A stretch of 64,000 nucleotides of DNA from Ulota crispa (GCA_963920765.1 OY987245.1:9502727-9566726), one strand, 5' to 3'. Counted from the first letter of the stretch, positions 46,473 to 59,073 are shown. Made by a program: numbers and translations. The notes: generated by a model from the letters alone, not told the origin.

Positions 46473-46910
46473 ATGCCGAAGAACAAAGGAAAGGGAGGAA
46501 AGAACAGGAAGAGGGGGAAGAACGAGGCGGAGGATGAGAAGCGGGAGCTCGTCTTCAAAGAGGACGGCCAGGAGTACGCGCAGGTGCTGCGGATGCTCGG
46601 GAACGGCCGGTGCGAGGCGCTCTGCATCGACGGGACGAAGCGGTTGTGCCACATCAGGGGCAAGATGCACAAGAAGGTGTGGATCGCCTCGGGGGACATC
46701 ATCTTAGTTGGACTTCGAGACTACCAGGACGACAAGGCGGATGTGATTCTTAAGTACCAGCCGGACGAGGCCCGACTGTTGAAAGCGTACGGCGAGTTGC
46801 CGGAGAACGTGCGCCTCAACGAAGGTATTGCTGGCGGCATGGACGACGAGGAAGAAGGCGGCGGCGACGATTACGTCGAGTTCGAGGACGAGGACATCGA
46901 CAGGATATGA
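46473..46910 (+). CDS. Translation initiation factor eIF1A
   Basis: A single-exon CDS of 145 aa, the usual length for plant eIF1A. It binds the A site of the 40S subunit, supports scanning and start selection, and acts in the cytoplasm. The basic N-terminal tail ([17 protein letters not shown]) is followed by the S1/OB fold (about 30-110) with [38 protein letters not shown] and [20 protein letters not shown]. The acidic C-terminal tail ends DEDIDRI, close to the family's conserved DIDDI-type end. The start ATG has context GCAAGCATGC and is the only one that preserves the basic tail. Coding DNA is GC-rich. The 3' flank carries a 304-bp tandem duplication. Confidence 0.97.
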   Translation: MPKNKGKGGKNRKRGKNEAEDEKRELVFKEDGQEYAQVLRMLGNGRCEALCIDGTKRLCHIRGKMHKKVWIASGDIILVGLRDYQDDKADVILKYQPDEARLLKAYGELPENVRLNEGIAGGMDDEEEGGGDDYVEFEDEDIDRI

Positions 46911-46950
46911 GGGAACAATCCAGTGCTCTGTTTCGGATTTTTGTAACGTT

Positions 46951-47552
46951 GCAACGTCGGGGTCAGGGAATGCTAAACCTAATTTTTCTTCTTCTTCGCG
47001 GCGGTTTGTGTATGCGAGAATTAGTAGCTTTCTTGCAACCCGTCGACGATTGTCTCTTCTCTCTGTTCCTTTTGTGGATGCCTGGATTATCTTGCAGGAT
47101 GTGCTCACTCTCTGAGAAGTAGTTGTCAGTTCAGTTGATAAGCGGAAAGCATGGATGACTTGAAGTAGAGTCAGCTTCTTTGTGCTTTCATAAATTTTTG
47201 TCTAGCCTCTCACCTAATTGAAGAGTGTTTATGTTGCACTCCATCTTCAAGCCGCAACGTCGGGGTTAGGGAAGAAGTGACGCAGTGCTAAACCTTAAAC
47301 CTAATTTTGGTCTGTGTGTAATAGCTTTGTTGCAACCCGTCGACGATTGTCTCTTCTCTGTTCCTTTTGTGGATGCCTGGATATTATTGTGCAGAATGTG
47401 CTCACTCTCTGAGAAGTAGTTGTCAGTTCAGTTCATAAGCGGAAAGCATGGATGGCTTGAAGTAGAGTCAGCTTCTTCATTCTTTCATAAATTTTTGTCT
47501 AGCCTCTTACCTAATTGAAGAGTGTTTATGTTGCACTCCATTTTCAAGCCCG
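46951..47552. repeat. 304-bp tandem duplication in the eIF1A 3' flank, plus a diverged third copy
   Basis: Units start GCAACGTCGGGGT at 46951 and 47255 and share TGTGCTCACTCTCTGAGAAG, AAGCGGAAAGCATGGATG and TCATAAATTTTTGTCTAGCC. A weaker third copy is at about 47745-47893 (TTGTCTGTTTAGA, GATGGCTTAAG, TCATACATTTTTATTTAG). Each copy may carry its own 3'-end signal. Confidence 0.85.
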
Positions 47553-47895
47553 TTTCAAATGATGTCTGCTTTGATAGCTTGATTGTTCTTGTTTTCTCAC
47601 TTTGAGAGCATCTTCATTTCTAGTAACTTGCTGTGTCGCCGATTTACTTTCTTTGTATAATTTTATAGACTTGTCAAATACAGAGCCGGACTTCATCTGA
47701 TGGTTGAGATGTCTTTGACATGAATTGCCATGATGTTTGTTGTGCCAATTATGTTGCAGGGGTTCATGATCAATTATTATAGTTGTCTGTTTAGATAGTG
47801 GAGACTTTGTGATTGGAAGAGTAGATGGCTTAAGACATTTAGTGTCATGCTCTTTCATACATTTTTATTTAGTCTCACCTTGTTGAAGATTTTCT

Positions 47896-48280
47896 TAGGG
47901 GCGGTTCACAGTGTGTCTTACGTCGCAACTCTGCAAGTCCCAGCTCATTGCCAGTTCGGAACTTTGTTGGGCTGTAAAAGACAAAAAGGAACAAGAAAAG
48001 AGTGTTTGAATGTTTTGTGCAAGTAATTTGCTGAAATTTGGTTTCAAACCTGGGTTTTCTTATTTTGATTTTGATACAATTCTACTTTCGTTGTCCCGGC
48101 TTTGTTGGCGCGCAAACTTCCATGATGTGCTGCCACGTAGGCCCACATTTCTATAGGAATCAGTACTTGGGACATGTTGTGTATATAAAAGTTTGAACTT
48201 TCAGCTCTCCATCTGCACCTCTCAGATTTAGAGATTTGAAGGGGATGTAAGTCATGCGGCATAGTGTTTACTATCCCTTA
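47896..48280. mobile_element. Inverted-repeat element H2
   Basis: Starts TAGGGGCGGTTCACAGTGTG and ends CATAGTGTTTACTATCCCTTA; same terminal pattern as H1 at 58691. Confidence 0.6.
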
Positions 48281-48552
48281 TATTAGTTCCTCAAACACCT
48301 GCTGTTGCCTTTTAACTGCAAGTATAGAATTGTGCTAACATGTGCCTTGCTGTATTCGAGATTCTGCATGTTTGTCTGAACAAGCTTTGCTTGGTTCTGG
48401 ATTCTTGGTTAAGTATCTTTTGGAACTTATAGTGTTCAAGAATCATTTTACTTCATCTATTTTGGAAACGCTTGTGCCTTATGATGAAGCTTTTGTATGT
48501 CCCATACCATAATCTAACAAAATAAGGTTCTAAAGTTACAAAAGCGTATCAC

Positions 48553-49467
48553 TTAACCCTTTAACGACCACACCCATTTTCACAGAATCCACTGAAAACA
48601 GGGGCTGTAAGCTTAGATTTGGAATTGACTCAAATATGGACCCATTTTCAATAATCCAACCGTACAAATGGGAAGTACACCTTGTTTATTGTAAAGCACC
48701 AAAATTTCAGCTAGATTTATTGTTGGAGATGAAATATTATAATGAATGAGTGAGCCATAAGTGAAAAATCTCTTGTGTTTCATTCTTGTTTAGTTTTGAA
48801 TGTTAACCTTTCATGCAAGCTTTGATTGAGAAGAGTCTTACATTTCTAAAAAGTAGGGTTTCCCATCTTTCCAACAAGACTAGTTTCACACAAAATAGAC
48901 AAAAATAGCAATCACAAGGTGTAGCTAAGTGGACAAAACGGGTCAAAAAACCCACTTTCTTTGCTACCCTAAAATGGTTCTACAAGAAATTTGATAATTA
49001 TTTTGGAAAATCCAATTGGTGAAAACAATCAAGAATTGGCCTTAAATGTAAGATGACAAATTTTAAAGCCAAAATGACAACAACATTTTAGTAGATTTTC
49101 AAATACTACAATTATACTACTACCGTATATGAAAACAATATAAGCATACTTCGTAAGCAATTTGAATTTTTTTAGAATTGTGCAATTGAAATTTGACATT
49201 CTTCTTGCATACTTGATGTATTGTGTTGTTGCTTTGATCCATCTTTAACAAAAATTGGATACATATTTTGAAGGCATGCCGTATAAACACCATTATTTGT
49301 CAACTCACATACCCAATTGCATTGTTATTTTTTTAAATGGATGCAAAATTCTTGTGATCGCATGCGTACTTCAAGACCAAATTCCAAATTATTGAGCAAT
49401 TTCAACCTATAGGCCAAAAACCACTCCCATCGACCAAAATGTGGTCGCATGGTCCTTAAAGGGTTCA
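48553..49467. mobile_element. MITE A13 (TTAACCCTTTAACGACCACA end)
   Basis: Left end TTAACCCTTTAACGACCACA, right end GTGGTCGCATGGTCCTTAAAGGGTT. The interior resembles no other A member clearly. Confidence 0.7.
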
Positions 49468-50885
49468 AACATGCGTGATTTGGTACAAATTATCATGATA
49501 AAGCAAAGTTTGTGGTGGAACAAAGATCTTGTAGAATTAGGAACAATGTGCAGGAAAAACTGGCAACTAGTTCGTAGTTAGCCGGTGGAATTGGGAAAAA
49601 AACTGGTTTCTTTTTGAAATTGCCAGCAAAAAAATCGGTTAGATTTTACAAAAATCTAAGTATAGTATATTACTATGTAAATTTAGAAAAAATATCTAAC
49701 ACAATCTAGCAAACAATCGGTTAAACTCGGAATTTAGGTGGCAAAGTCCAAAAATTTTCCCAAACACTGATTAGAAGATACGCTAGTAGGTTTTGGCAAG
49801 CTATCTAGGTGAAGAAAACTAAACAATATAACCAAGCCATGTTGTCAAGGTATTTTACCACTTAATGATTAAGAGATTTTCCTTGATTAAATTTGCACAA
49901 TGTTTAATTTTTTTATCCTAACAATGTATTTTCTTAGTATGTATCTTCTTAATTGACAAATCCATCTTTAAACAATCATATGCTACTACACGAGAGATAT
50001 TTTGCTGAGCCAACAAGCATTGTAAGTATTGTTTTGTTTTTGTATAATTAGCAAGGTGTAGAAATAAATGGTGATTTACTTTTGGCTTTTGCAAACTATG
50101 AGTCTGCAACCGATGAGTTGCATAGGTAGGGCTTGTAAGTGATACCAAAATCCAATGGCTATTTGTCCATAACATGTGGCTTTTGCATTTGTGCTTTTGC
50201 ATGCCATATGTAATTCCAGCTGCTGCAAAGTATAATTTGAAAAGTAGCTAATACTAATATGTTGGTGATTGCTTCATATTATTCTTTCCTTCAATCAATT
50301 CAAAATTTAAACAATACTCAATGCAAACATGTATTATTGTTTGCTCAAATACAAAGTTTTTTTTCGCTTGTTTGCTTCACATGTCGTATGTACTTTTAAT
50401 GAAACTATTGTTTAGTATTGACTTGCCTTCCAAATCCATCCCAAAATATTTGGCACAATGACATTTTCTTACAAGGTTAAGCATGCCTTTATATTGAACT
50501 CATACTGCAGTATTGATAAATTGTAAACAAAAAAAGTAAATAAGTAGGGCAAGTGATTTTCTGCTTTCATCAACTACATCTGGTTAGTTGTAAAGAATTT
50601 ACATTATTGATATACAGATTACAGAATTGATTGATAGAGCAATAGTGTAATTTTGGAGTATATACAACCTTCACTAATCATACATTTTGCAATGGCACAC
50701 TTCGGATTTGAACAATTTGAAATTGCTCACTCTACATATCTTTTGGTAGTCACCAAATTGTGTTCAACTTTGTGTCGCCAACTCATCAAGTTTTGAACGC
50801 GTTTTAAGAAAACATTTTGAAGTCAATTTTTTTTGAAGCAATGCCCTAAGCGAAAATCAATGTACGTATAAACATTTACAGCAAT
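49468..50885. other. AT-rich spacer, nothing recognised
   Basis: No coding potential, inverted repeat or family match identified. Confidence 0.6.
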
Positions 50886-51190
50886 TTAACCCTTGAACCA
50901 GTGCAGACATATTTTGTCCATGGATGACAAAAAGATAGTCTGTTGGATGTAGGAGAGTTAATTTTCCTCCGTTCTTTTTAAAAAAATGATTATGAAGACA
51001 TGGTCCATTTTGGAAGGCAATAAAATAACCTCTCCAAATGTCCTCGTATTTTCAGGTGTCCCAGATTCTGAGAAGATTCACAAAAATGATGTCTAGCCCC
51101 ATGTTGCCTACTTACATTTTGTATTAAATTCTGTGGGCATTTAGCCACATTACTACAACGCAATGTAGCGTGCAAATGTAGCGTGCAGCC
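50886..51190. mobile_element. MITE A14, right end unclear
   Basis: Left end TTAACCCTTGAACCAGTGCA. The interior shares GACATGGTCCATTTTGGAAG and a GTAGCG-repeat region with A12. The right terminus is lost or diverged. Positions 51191-51899 hold nothing recognised. Confidence 0.5.
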
Positions 51191-51899
51191 ATAGTGACTA
51201 ACTACCGTATCTTACTAGCAGCTTCGGCAAAAATTAATTCCTTGAAATATTTGCCTAAATTTTTACATAGACAATGATTGCCTAAAATTTGGAAAATGAT
51301 TTTTAAATAGTGCTGAAAAAAAAAAATTATACAAAAAAGTGCTAAAATAAGAATCAAAACACTACCAAATAAGATTTGTAATTACATTGACTTACACATA
51401 AATCACAATACAAAATTTGAACTCAAAGCTGCAAAATCAAGCAACACACGTACTTCCAACTCATTTTTGGCAACTTCTCTAAATGTTCATTGTAGAATTG
51501 TTTGTTGAATAATTTTCATTTTATTGAAACACAACCTCACATAAAAAAAGAAATTTCATACAAAAATATAAGCATAAGTTAGTTCATAAATACTATAAGC
51601 ATTAAGGCAACATGAGAAATTAGCAACTACCATTTTTTTCATGATTGCCATCTTATCAATGAATACTAAAATGAAGATCATCTCAAATTGTTAATCACAT
51701 CAATTTGATACAATAACTAACTACCTCATTTATAATATTTGACTTGAATGAATGTCTAAAGATATTTATGTTATTCTTGAAAGTGACTAATTTTTTTAAA
51801 ACTTTTTTTTGAATTGCCTAATCAAGTTTTTGCACTTTAATTAATTATTAGGCAGGCAAGTGCTGAACCTGCTAGTAAGGTACAGTAATTGTGTAAGTA

Positions 51900-52119
51900 T
51901 TAACCCTTGAACGTCACATAGGCTCTGGAGATACAGTACTAAATATAGTTGCAACCAATATTTAGAAATTTGACTCATCTAGAAATTAAGTGTTACAAGC
52001 ATACATATTGAAGGATTGTATGATGGGGGATGCATAATTTTTTTGGAAAAGTTCCCAAAACAGCTCAAATACGTCTGTATATATGCCCGGAAAGGGCTTT
52101 GATGCTGTTCAGGGGTTAA
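51900..52119. mobile_element. Short MITE A15
   Basis: TTAACCCTTGAACG to TGTTCAGGGGTTAA, only 220 bp, the smallest member. Positions 52120-53200 hold only AT-rich sequence. Confidence 0.65.
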
Positions 52120-53297
52120 GAAATATTCTCACGTTTTTTTTTTTTGCATGAAGAAGCACATATTCAATACTTCAATTTGCTATCAAATTCATTGCGCACT
52201 TCTAAAGTAGTTTTCTTTCTACCAAGTTGACAACTACAACAAATACTAAATTTCTTCTCTAAGTGACATCTATAAATGATGGATTGATTTACTCAATAAT
52301 TGACTTCTGAGTAATTAGGATATTGAATAACAAGATGGCACAGTCAAGTAATAATTCCACATCCATCAGCCAAAATTGCTACTAATGTTTACTTGTAAAA
52401 TAGAAGATGCTCGGTTTGCCAACTGATAAAGTGTAAATGTTTATATTTTAAAAACCAAAAATATTGAAACTCAAATTCCTTGTTAGTAAAGAGAGCGCTA
52501 TAGAATGAAGATTACTTGGTTAAATTCGGTTTTTGTCCGGCTACAAAAATAGAAGCTTGATTTTTCATTGTAGTTTCAAGGCTAACTTCTTATGTTCTCC
52601 CTCAAATTTTCATGCCAGAGAGCCCATGCTTGCTCTATTCTAAACCTTCCAATGCGTATAAGTTGGAACTTTTTTGTTTCCTCGTGAAGAAGCATAATTT
52701 GGCTTTAAATCTTCCTACTACGATGATGCTTGGATAAGGTCAATACCTCATGTGTGGAAAAAAAAATTGACCATATCCAACGACCGTAAGCAAACACTCC
52801 ATTTAACAGAGTCTAGAACACAAAAAAGAAAGCGGACCTTGACACTACCTAAGCGTTTCTCTTACAACAAAGGTTGACCTTATCCAAACATCACTGTATT
52901 ATAAACCACGTAAGAGAAAGACTTCAAAGGTACTGATATTGTACCACATGCCAAAAAGACTATCTCCGGACCCGATCACTTACTTCGACTACAAATCCAT
53001 CAAGACATGAACATGAAAAGCAAAAAAAAGTACCATTCCTCTACAGATGAAGCAGCTGTGCAGAAACGGTCACGTGTCAAACTCACCTAGACCCCCGGCG
53101 AATGTCAGCTACGAAGCATAAAAACCAAATCACAAACTACCTACCAGAACTTTCTTATGAAAACGGATAAGAAACGATATCAAACAAACACACGGCGCAA
53201 GCGAAGATGACAACGCTGTGGTGGACATGAACAAGCACCAGTGCTTCTTCATTTCACCTCACCTCTCCTTACAAACATCAGAATCAAATCCCTGTTT

Positions 53298-53600
53298 ACA
53301 CGAACTACATACCGCCAACACAGCAAGCAAAGCCATCCTTCCACCAAGCTCCTCTCCCATAAAATCCAGATGCAAACACCCTGGGCATGTTCATAAGAAC
53401 TTCCATATGTGCAATTTTCAAGGCATGCGAACTGCCAGACCAATAAATCTCTGGGTACACGAACTCAAAGCAAGCAATCAAAGCCATATTTCCACCAAGC
53501 TCTTCACCCATGAAATCCAGATGCAAAAAACCCTGGGCATGGAACTTACTTATGTGCAAATTTTCAAGACATATGTGGTATGCCAGAGCAACGAAGAAAG
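53298..53600. repeat. About 160-bp tandem duplication in the T-protein 3' flank
   Basis: Two units beginning CACGAACT (53298 and 53458), each with CCACCAAGCTC, CCAGATGCAAA and CCCTGGGCATG. Located 3' of the T-protein stop, probably in its 3'UTR. Confidence 0.75.
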
Positions 53601-53610
53601 GAAGGGCTAT

Positions 53611-55760
53611 TTACTGCGGAGGCTTGTAATACTTGGCAGGCACAAAAGGCATCTTGGACACGGTGGCATCGTACGTCTTAGCCCGAACGGAGACCTTCAC
53701 TTTGGTATTATTCTTGTGGTGCCCAGTAGCAACATACCCCATGGACACATTCTTCTTCAAGCACGGGCTGAACCCACCGCTCGTGATCTCGCCGATCTTC
53801 TTCCCGTCCGAGTCCAGGATCTCGCTGTGCGCACGAGCCGGGGCACCCGTGGAGATGAACCCCACGCGACGCCGCGACACGCCATCCTTGATCTGACGCA
53901 GAATCGTGTCCGCGCCCAGAAAATTGGCCTCCGCACGACGTCTCTTCCCAACAGTCCACGTCAGCCCCGCCTCAATAGGAGAAATGTCCTGCTCGAGATC
54001 ATTACCGTACAAACACAACCCCGCTTCCAAGCGCAGACTGTCACGCGCTCCCAATCCTGTCAACCGAATCCCTCCCTTGCCTCCGTCCATTATCGCTAAC
54101 GTCAAATCCATGGCGGCTTCATCCGGTACCGAGATCTCAAACCCATCTTCACCGGTATACCTGCAGCAAAACCACACAAAGCATAAGTTTTGTGCTTTGG
54201 AGACCATCGTTTCCAGTGTTTTTATTTGGGGCTACAACACGCCAGATTTTTTTTGGTTTATTTTGAGCGTGAAATTAGCGCCAGAGTCAGTGAAAATACT
54301 GAGTGTGATTGGGCGAAATTCACCAATGAAGGGACTGTTTTTGCCCCCCTTTTTCCCACATGTCAGGCCAGAATCATTTGCTTTAGATGTCCTTTTACAT
54401 AAAAAAAGCTGGGGATCACCTATGGACTTCACCAAAAAAGAAATGAAAGAAGCCAGTTTTGCACCCAAAAAAACAAAAAGGCAATCGCCAAAGTAGCACC
54501 AAACACAAAATTCCAATTTAAACACTGATCGTTGCACATGCAGGAGCAACAACAGGGGCAACAGCGACCATATCCACATGTGTGTATATGTGTGTGTGCG
54601 TACCCCGTGCGAGTGAGGAAGCACTCGGAGCCATTGATGTCCATGATTTTGAAATCGCTGAAGTACATCTTACTGAGATCCTCTTTGGTCAGAGCCTGCA
54701 ACACTTCGGCCGCTTGCGGGCCCTGCAACGCCAGCAGCGAGCGCTCGTCGTGAATGTGCCATCCCACGGCTTTGCCGGCGTCTTGGAACGGCTTCAAGTG
54801 CTTGCCCAGGTGGGCTAAGTCCTTGTCCCGGCAACCCGCATTGACGACCAAATAGATGTGATCGTCTGTGACCTGAGCAAATCAATAAAACCAGCAACTT
54901 TAGGTTCCAGCTTAGAAAAGTGCAGATACTCGGGTGTGTATATGCAGGAATTTTATTGTACATTAGTGCCTCGCTGCTAAGATGAACCTTTATAAGAAAA
55001 AACGCTTGGCTAAGATGAAGTAGATGATTGTCCCTGGCGATTGGGGAGCTACAAAAGATCTTTTAGTTACAATGAATATTTTCCTTACATGAAATGAATA
55101 TGCTGTCCGGATACCTTCATTGTATCCAAGCACTACTTAGTAGTGTCTCGCCTCTTTCAGAAGAACCTTTATAAGAAAAAATGCTTAGCTAAGATGAAGG
55201 AGATGGATGTCCCGGATAGTTGGGAAACTACAAAAAATGTGTTTGGTTACAATGAATGCTTTCCTTACATGAAATGAATATGCTGTCCGGATCGAGGCAC
55301 TACTGTAGTGTGTGGATTGATTGAGTACCTTGGTGATGACGGTGTCGTCGATGACGCCGCCCTTCTCGTTGGTGAAAACCGACAGAGTGCCGGTGCCGGG
55401 CTTGAGGCCCTTGATGTCGGCGACGACGAGCGACTCCAAGAAGTCGATGGCGTCGGGGCCCTTGAGGCTGAGGCCGCACATGTGCGAGACGTCGAACAAG
55501 CTGCCGTGGGAGCGGCAATTGGTGGTGGAGTCCATGATGGAGTCCTTGTACTGGATGGGCATGGACCACCCCGCGAACGGCACCATCTTGCCGCCATTCT
55601 CCACGTGGTAGTCGTACAGCATGGTCTTCTTCAGCTCGCCCGCGCCCGCGGCGTCGCTCGCGTACCCGCGCGGCCGCGTCACCACCCCCGCACCCGCATT
55701 GCTCCGCAGCAGCGAGGCCCGTCGCGCTGCCTCTCCAAGCTGCGACACCGCCCTCCTCAT
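53611..55760 (-). CDS. GCVT: Aminomethyltransferase, T-protein of the mitochondrial glycine cleavage system
   Basis: Transfers the aminomethyl carbon of glycine to tetrahydrofolate and releases ammonia, working with the P, H and L proteins in the mitochondrial matrix (photorespiration in plants). Three exons: 55760-55329, 54872-54604 and 54160-53611, with GT-AG junctions in phase; 416 aa, near plant T-proteins. The N-terminus is Arg/Ala/Ser-rich without acids ([20 protein letters not shown]), as in mitochondrial presequences. The mature part begins [20 protein letters not shown]. Folate-domain motifs: [97 protein letters not shown]. It ends [11 protein letters not shown]. An in-frame ATG 30 bp upstream (55790) would add ten residues ([10 protein letters not shown], including two Glu), so I chose 55760. 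Intron 1 has a tandem duplication. Confidence 0.95.
54984..55290. repeat. 180-bp tandem duplication in T-protein intron 1
   Basis: Two units: ACCTTTATAAGAAAAAACGC at 54986 and ACCTTTATAAGAAAAAATGC near 55166. Both run through CTAAGATGAAG and end TGAATATGCTGTCCGGAT; the spacing is 180 bp. Divergence is about 10 percent or less. Confidence 0.85.
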
Positions 55761-55854
55761 TGCGCCCCTCCTCTCAAACCCAAATTCCAAACCCCCTCTC
55801 GGTCTCCAATCTCTCTCAGGAATTGGGTGACCGAGCTTTTAATTGATTGGGTTG

Positions 55855-56065
55855 TGGGAGGAATGCGGGGAGTGAGAGAGAGAGATGGGAGATGGACGGG
55901 TGGTGAGGGGAGGAGGGGGGGAATGGGCAATGTGGGTGAGATGCTGGGCGATCAGGACCACGCAAGAAAAGGCGACAATAATGGAAATGAGAGGAAAATG
56001 AAGAATTGCGAGTGTGTGAGTGTGAGAGGGGGAGTGCGAGAGGGGGAGGGGGAGGTGGAGGCGTG
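55855..56065 (-). promoter_or_regulatory. Polypurine/polypyrimidine tract at the T-protein 5' end
   Basis: The plus strand is almost all purine (GTGAGAGAGAGAGATGGG; GAGGGGGAGGGGGAGG), giving a CT-rich sequence on the gene's sense strand just upstream of the start. CT-rich tracts are common in plant 5'UTRs and core promoters. Long frames here are composition artefacts. Confidence 0.5.
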
Positions 56066-56349
56066 ACGGAGGGATTCCTCCGACGCGACGGGATGGCGGG
56101 CGTGGTTCTGGATTCTGCGTCTTTCTTTCTTCGGCAGGGCCTCGACGGGCGACGAACGGATAGCTTTGAATGGGCATGGGATGGGCATGGGTGATGGGGG
56201 GTCAGGTATGTATGGATGGACATCGAACCTTTGGTAAGAGATAGAAAGTGATCTATTTTCGGATAAACAACTTTCACTTTAATTTTATTATTAAAAAGCC
56301 TAATGAGAGGAGTGGGGCTTCTTTGTTTCGTTAAGCCTCAGGGTTATGA

Positions 56350-56750
56350 TTATCCCTAAAGGTCGAAGAGGACGATTATCGTACTTTTGGTGCAAAAAAC
56401 AGTTTGGGGTTGGAAAAAAAGCTTTTTTTATTTAGTTTTTTTTTCAAAAATCAGTCATTGCAAGGTTCTTCACCACGGAGTGTCAAAATTGGATTGATTG
56501 AAAGTTCTCATGTTTTCAAAATTGGATTGATTGAAAGTCCTCATGTTTTCAAAATTGAAATTTGTGAGAACATTTACAACCATGGTTGATAAGTCCCCTC
56601 CTGCCCTTGTTACAAATTTTATGTGGGCAGCATGCACTATTGACTTTTCTCACTTTTTGAAGCAATACTATAGGCTGGGCATAGCCTGAGCATTGTAGCT
56701 GTATAGTGCAAGGCAGGCCACGACTACAGGCCCCGGCGTTTAAGAGTTAA
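56350..56750. mobile_element. MITE A16
   Basis: Left end TTATCCCTAAAGGTCGAAGA, right end GGCGTTTAAGAGTTAA, abutting B10. A short direct repeat (TTTTCAAAATTGGATTGATT) occurs inside. Confidence 0.65.
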
Positions 56751-57155
56751 GGTAGACACACCCATTCCTCACCGCACCCCAATTTTGCACCCTACTTTTG
56801 AGGTGTTCACCATCCACTCTTGAACCCAAAATGGAGCGATGAACGTTGCTTGCACAAGCAAATTTTGCCACATGTCATTTGCTAAGCTACTTTGGGGCAA
56901 TTGGAATTGGGACCGTCAAGTGCCATTATAGGAACACATCCAAACAGTTTCAAGGTTAATCTAGAGTTGCTAATAGGGACCGTATGAACTATAACTTTAC
57001 CCTTTAATTAAAAATAATCTATAATATATTTTCCACAAAAATTATGTTTCATGATAGCTTATTGAAGGGCTAACCTTGCAGATTTTTTTCTGGAATTTTT
57101 TGAAACCTTGAGGTACTCCAAACCCTTAAACAGTTAGGTATGGATTTGTCTACCT
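56750..57155. mobile_element. MITE B10 (AGGTAGACACACCC ends) abutting A16
   Basis: Starts at the terminal TTAA of A16 with AGGTAGACACACCC. The right end GGATTTGTCTACCTT is imperfectly inverted. Confidence 0.6.
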
Positions 57156-57214
57156 TTTGTATGAGCTTTTCCTTGCATTTGAGGCTATTGTTTTTTTTTC
57201 TTAAGACTGAACTT

Positions 57215-57439
57215 AGGTAGCTATAGGAGCACACATTACCAACATTCTATCTATTGGTATCGCTCTCTACACATGGTAGTCATTTTGGAACTTAAGTCTA
57301 GGTACCCCATAGATAGCTTATCATTTTGGTCAACAACAATAAGTTATATGTGGTGTACCTTAACTTAATTTCTAGAATGACTATCATGAGTAAAGAGTGA
57401 CGCTATTAGGTACAATATTGGTAATGGGTGCTCCTACCT
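57215..57439. mobile_element. MITE B9
   Basis: AGGTAGCTATAGGAGCACAC to GGGTGCTCCTACCT followed by TA; arms CACATTACCAAC and TTGGTAATG pair. Positions 57440-58089 are AT-rich with short direct repeats of GATGTGATATTAC type only. Confidence 0.75.
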
Positions 57440-58089
57440 TAGTAAGTGGAGCTTGCTAAGCTACACATTCACCATTGGAATTTTATTTGGACTTTTCTAT
57501 GTTAGATAGAATGCAAAGTAATAATTTCAATGAGTCTTCAAATTGTACTTATGTGATAACATCACAAAGATTGGATATGTGATTTTGTAAAGACTGAATA
57601 TGTGACATAACAAAGGTACAAATGTGATATTAAAGAGGCCTTTGTAATTTTTGTGTTATGATTAGCAATTGGCGCTTGCTATGCTGCGCATATTGCAATT
57701 CACAACTCCTTATGATGTGATATTACAGAGGTCTGGATGTGATGTTACATAGGAACTTGTAATTTTGAAAGTATGATTAGTTGGGGCTCCTAATTGTTCC
57801 ATTAAAATGAGCAGTTGTGATAAAAATGTGAATTCGAAGCCAAGGAGGCAAAATGCAAGTCTTTTATTTAGTAACAGTGTACAATTTTGAAACAAAGTTT
57901 TAAAACTTTATCTGAGGAGTATAATATTTGACAAGAATTTGAAACAAAATGATGATATAAGGTTGAATCATAAAAATAAAACAAGAAGAGTCTTGAAAAA
58001 AAAAATTATCCATTCTGACACCCTTAATCAAAATTCTCAACAAGAGAGACGTAGGCTCTATTTTTTAATAATCATGTTCTTCAAAAGCC

Positions 58090-58690
58090 TAAAACCATCT
58101 CCACAAGCACCCTAAGAATTTTTTAATTTTGTTATATACTTTTTAACAAAACCTTCAAAGAGAAGAGTGGTCTCTGCCAAATTTCGACTACCATAAACAC
58201 GTTTATTGTAGTGTTGTATAGATGTACACATCCACATACATCTCTATACATGTGTAGACATAATTTTTTTTTAAAGGAAACACTTACAAAACATGTTTAT
58301 TGAATGTGTTAAGTTACCCACTACCATATGGATGTTGGCGTGGAACCTCAAACAACTATCTTCTTCCTGTCATGCCAATTGTCCAAAAACAGTCTTTGGT
58401 TTTGTTTTTCACTTTCTTGTATCCTTTAACAGCCTTTCCACAGGCAATGTTGGAGATAATTATATATTGGATATTGTGGGTAGGTTGGAGCTTTACTCAA
58501 GCAAGCTACACCCAGTATGCACGTTACAAAAGTTTGTTGAATAATCAATGATGGAAAACAGAAGATGTGCCATTGGTTGAATGTTAACATTCCTAATTGG
58601 ATTGGAAGGGGAAACAAGTGGTAAAAACTCGAAATTAGAAACATTGTGTGTTTCCCATTGATATTTTTTGAGATCAAATGGGGATGCTCT
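58090..58690. mobile_element. MITE E7 (one end diverged)
   Basis: Left AACCATCTCCACAAGC, right GGGGATGCTC with TTA after it; H1 follows without a gap. Confidence 0.5.
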
Positions 58691-59073
58691 TAGGGGTGGT
58701 TCATACTAAGTCTCACTGTCCCAGCTCCCATTGAAATCCAAGAATTTGACTGGTGTAAAACCAAAAAATAGGACTTGGCGCTTCACACCGCATCTCAAGT
58801 CTCACATCTTGATTCATTGCAATTTGTTTACATGGCAACACATTTTAGAAGTTTTGGTGTCAAAAAAGATGAGATTTTACTCAAGGTTTGGGTTGATCAT
58901 ATCCCTACACTCAACTTATAACCCAAGTCCCACCAATATTTTTTTGCATGAAACATTCATGACTTTCTTTGGTACTTTTTATTTTTATTTTTAATAACCC
59001 AAACAAGTTAGGATATCATGTTGAGGTGGGACTTGCAAGGATGGAACATGGGACATAGTGTAAACTACCCCTT
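58691..59073. mobile_element. Inverted-repeat element H1
   Basis: TAGGGGTGGTTCATACTAAG to ACATAGTGTAAACTACCCCTT. The inner arms pair (CCAAAAAATAGGAC). Related to H2. Confidence 0.65.

Noticed and set aside
53218-54099. 293-codon plus-strand open frame
   Set aside because: Antisense to T-protein exon 3 and its duplicated 3' flank; it has no domain character and the minus strand is clearly coding.
55308-56066. 252-codon plus-strand open frame
   Set aside because: Antisense to T-protein exon 1 and the polypurine tract; its Gly/Glu/Arg-rich composition reflects GC content.
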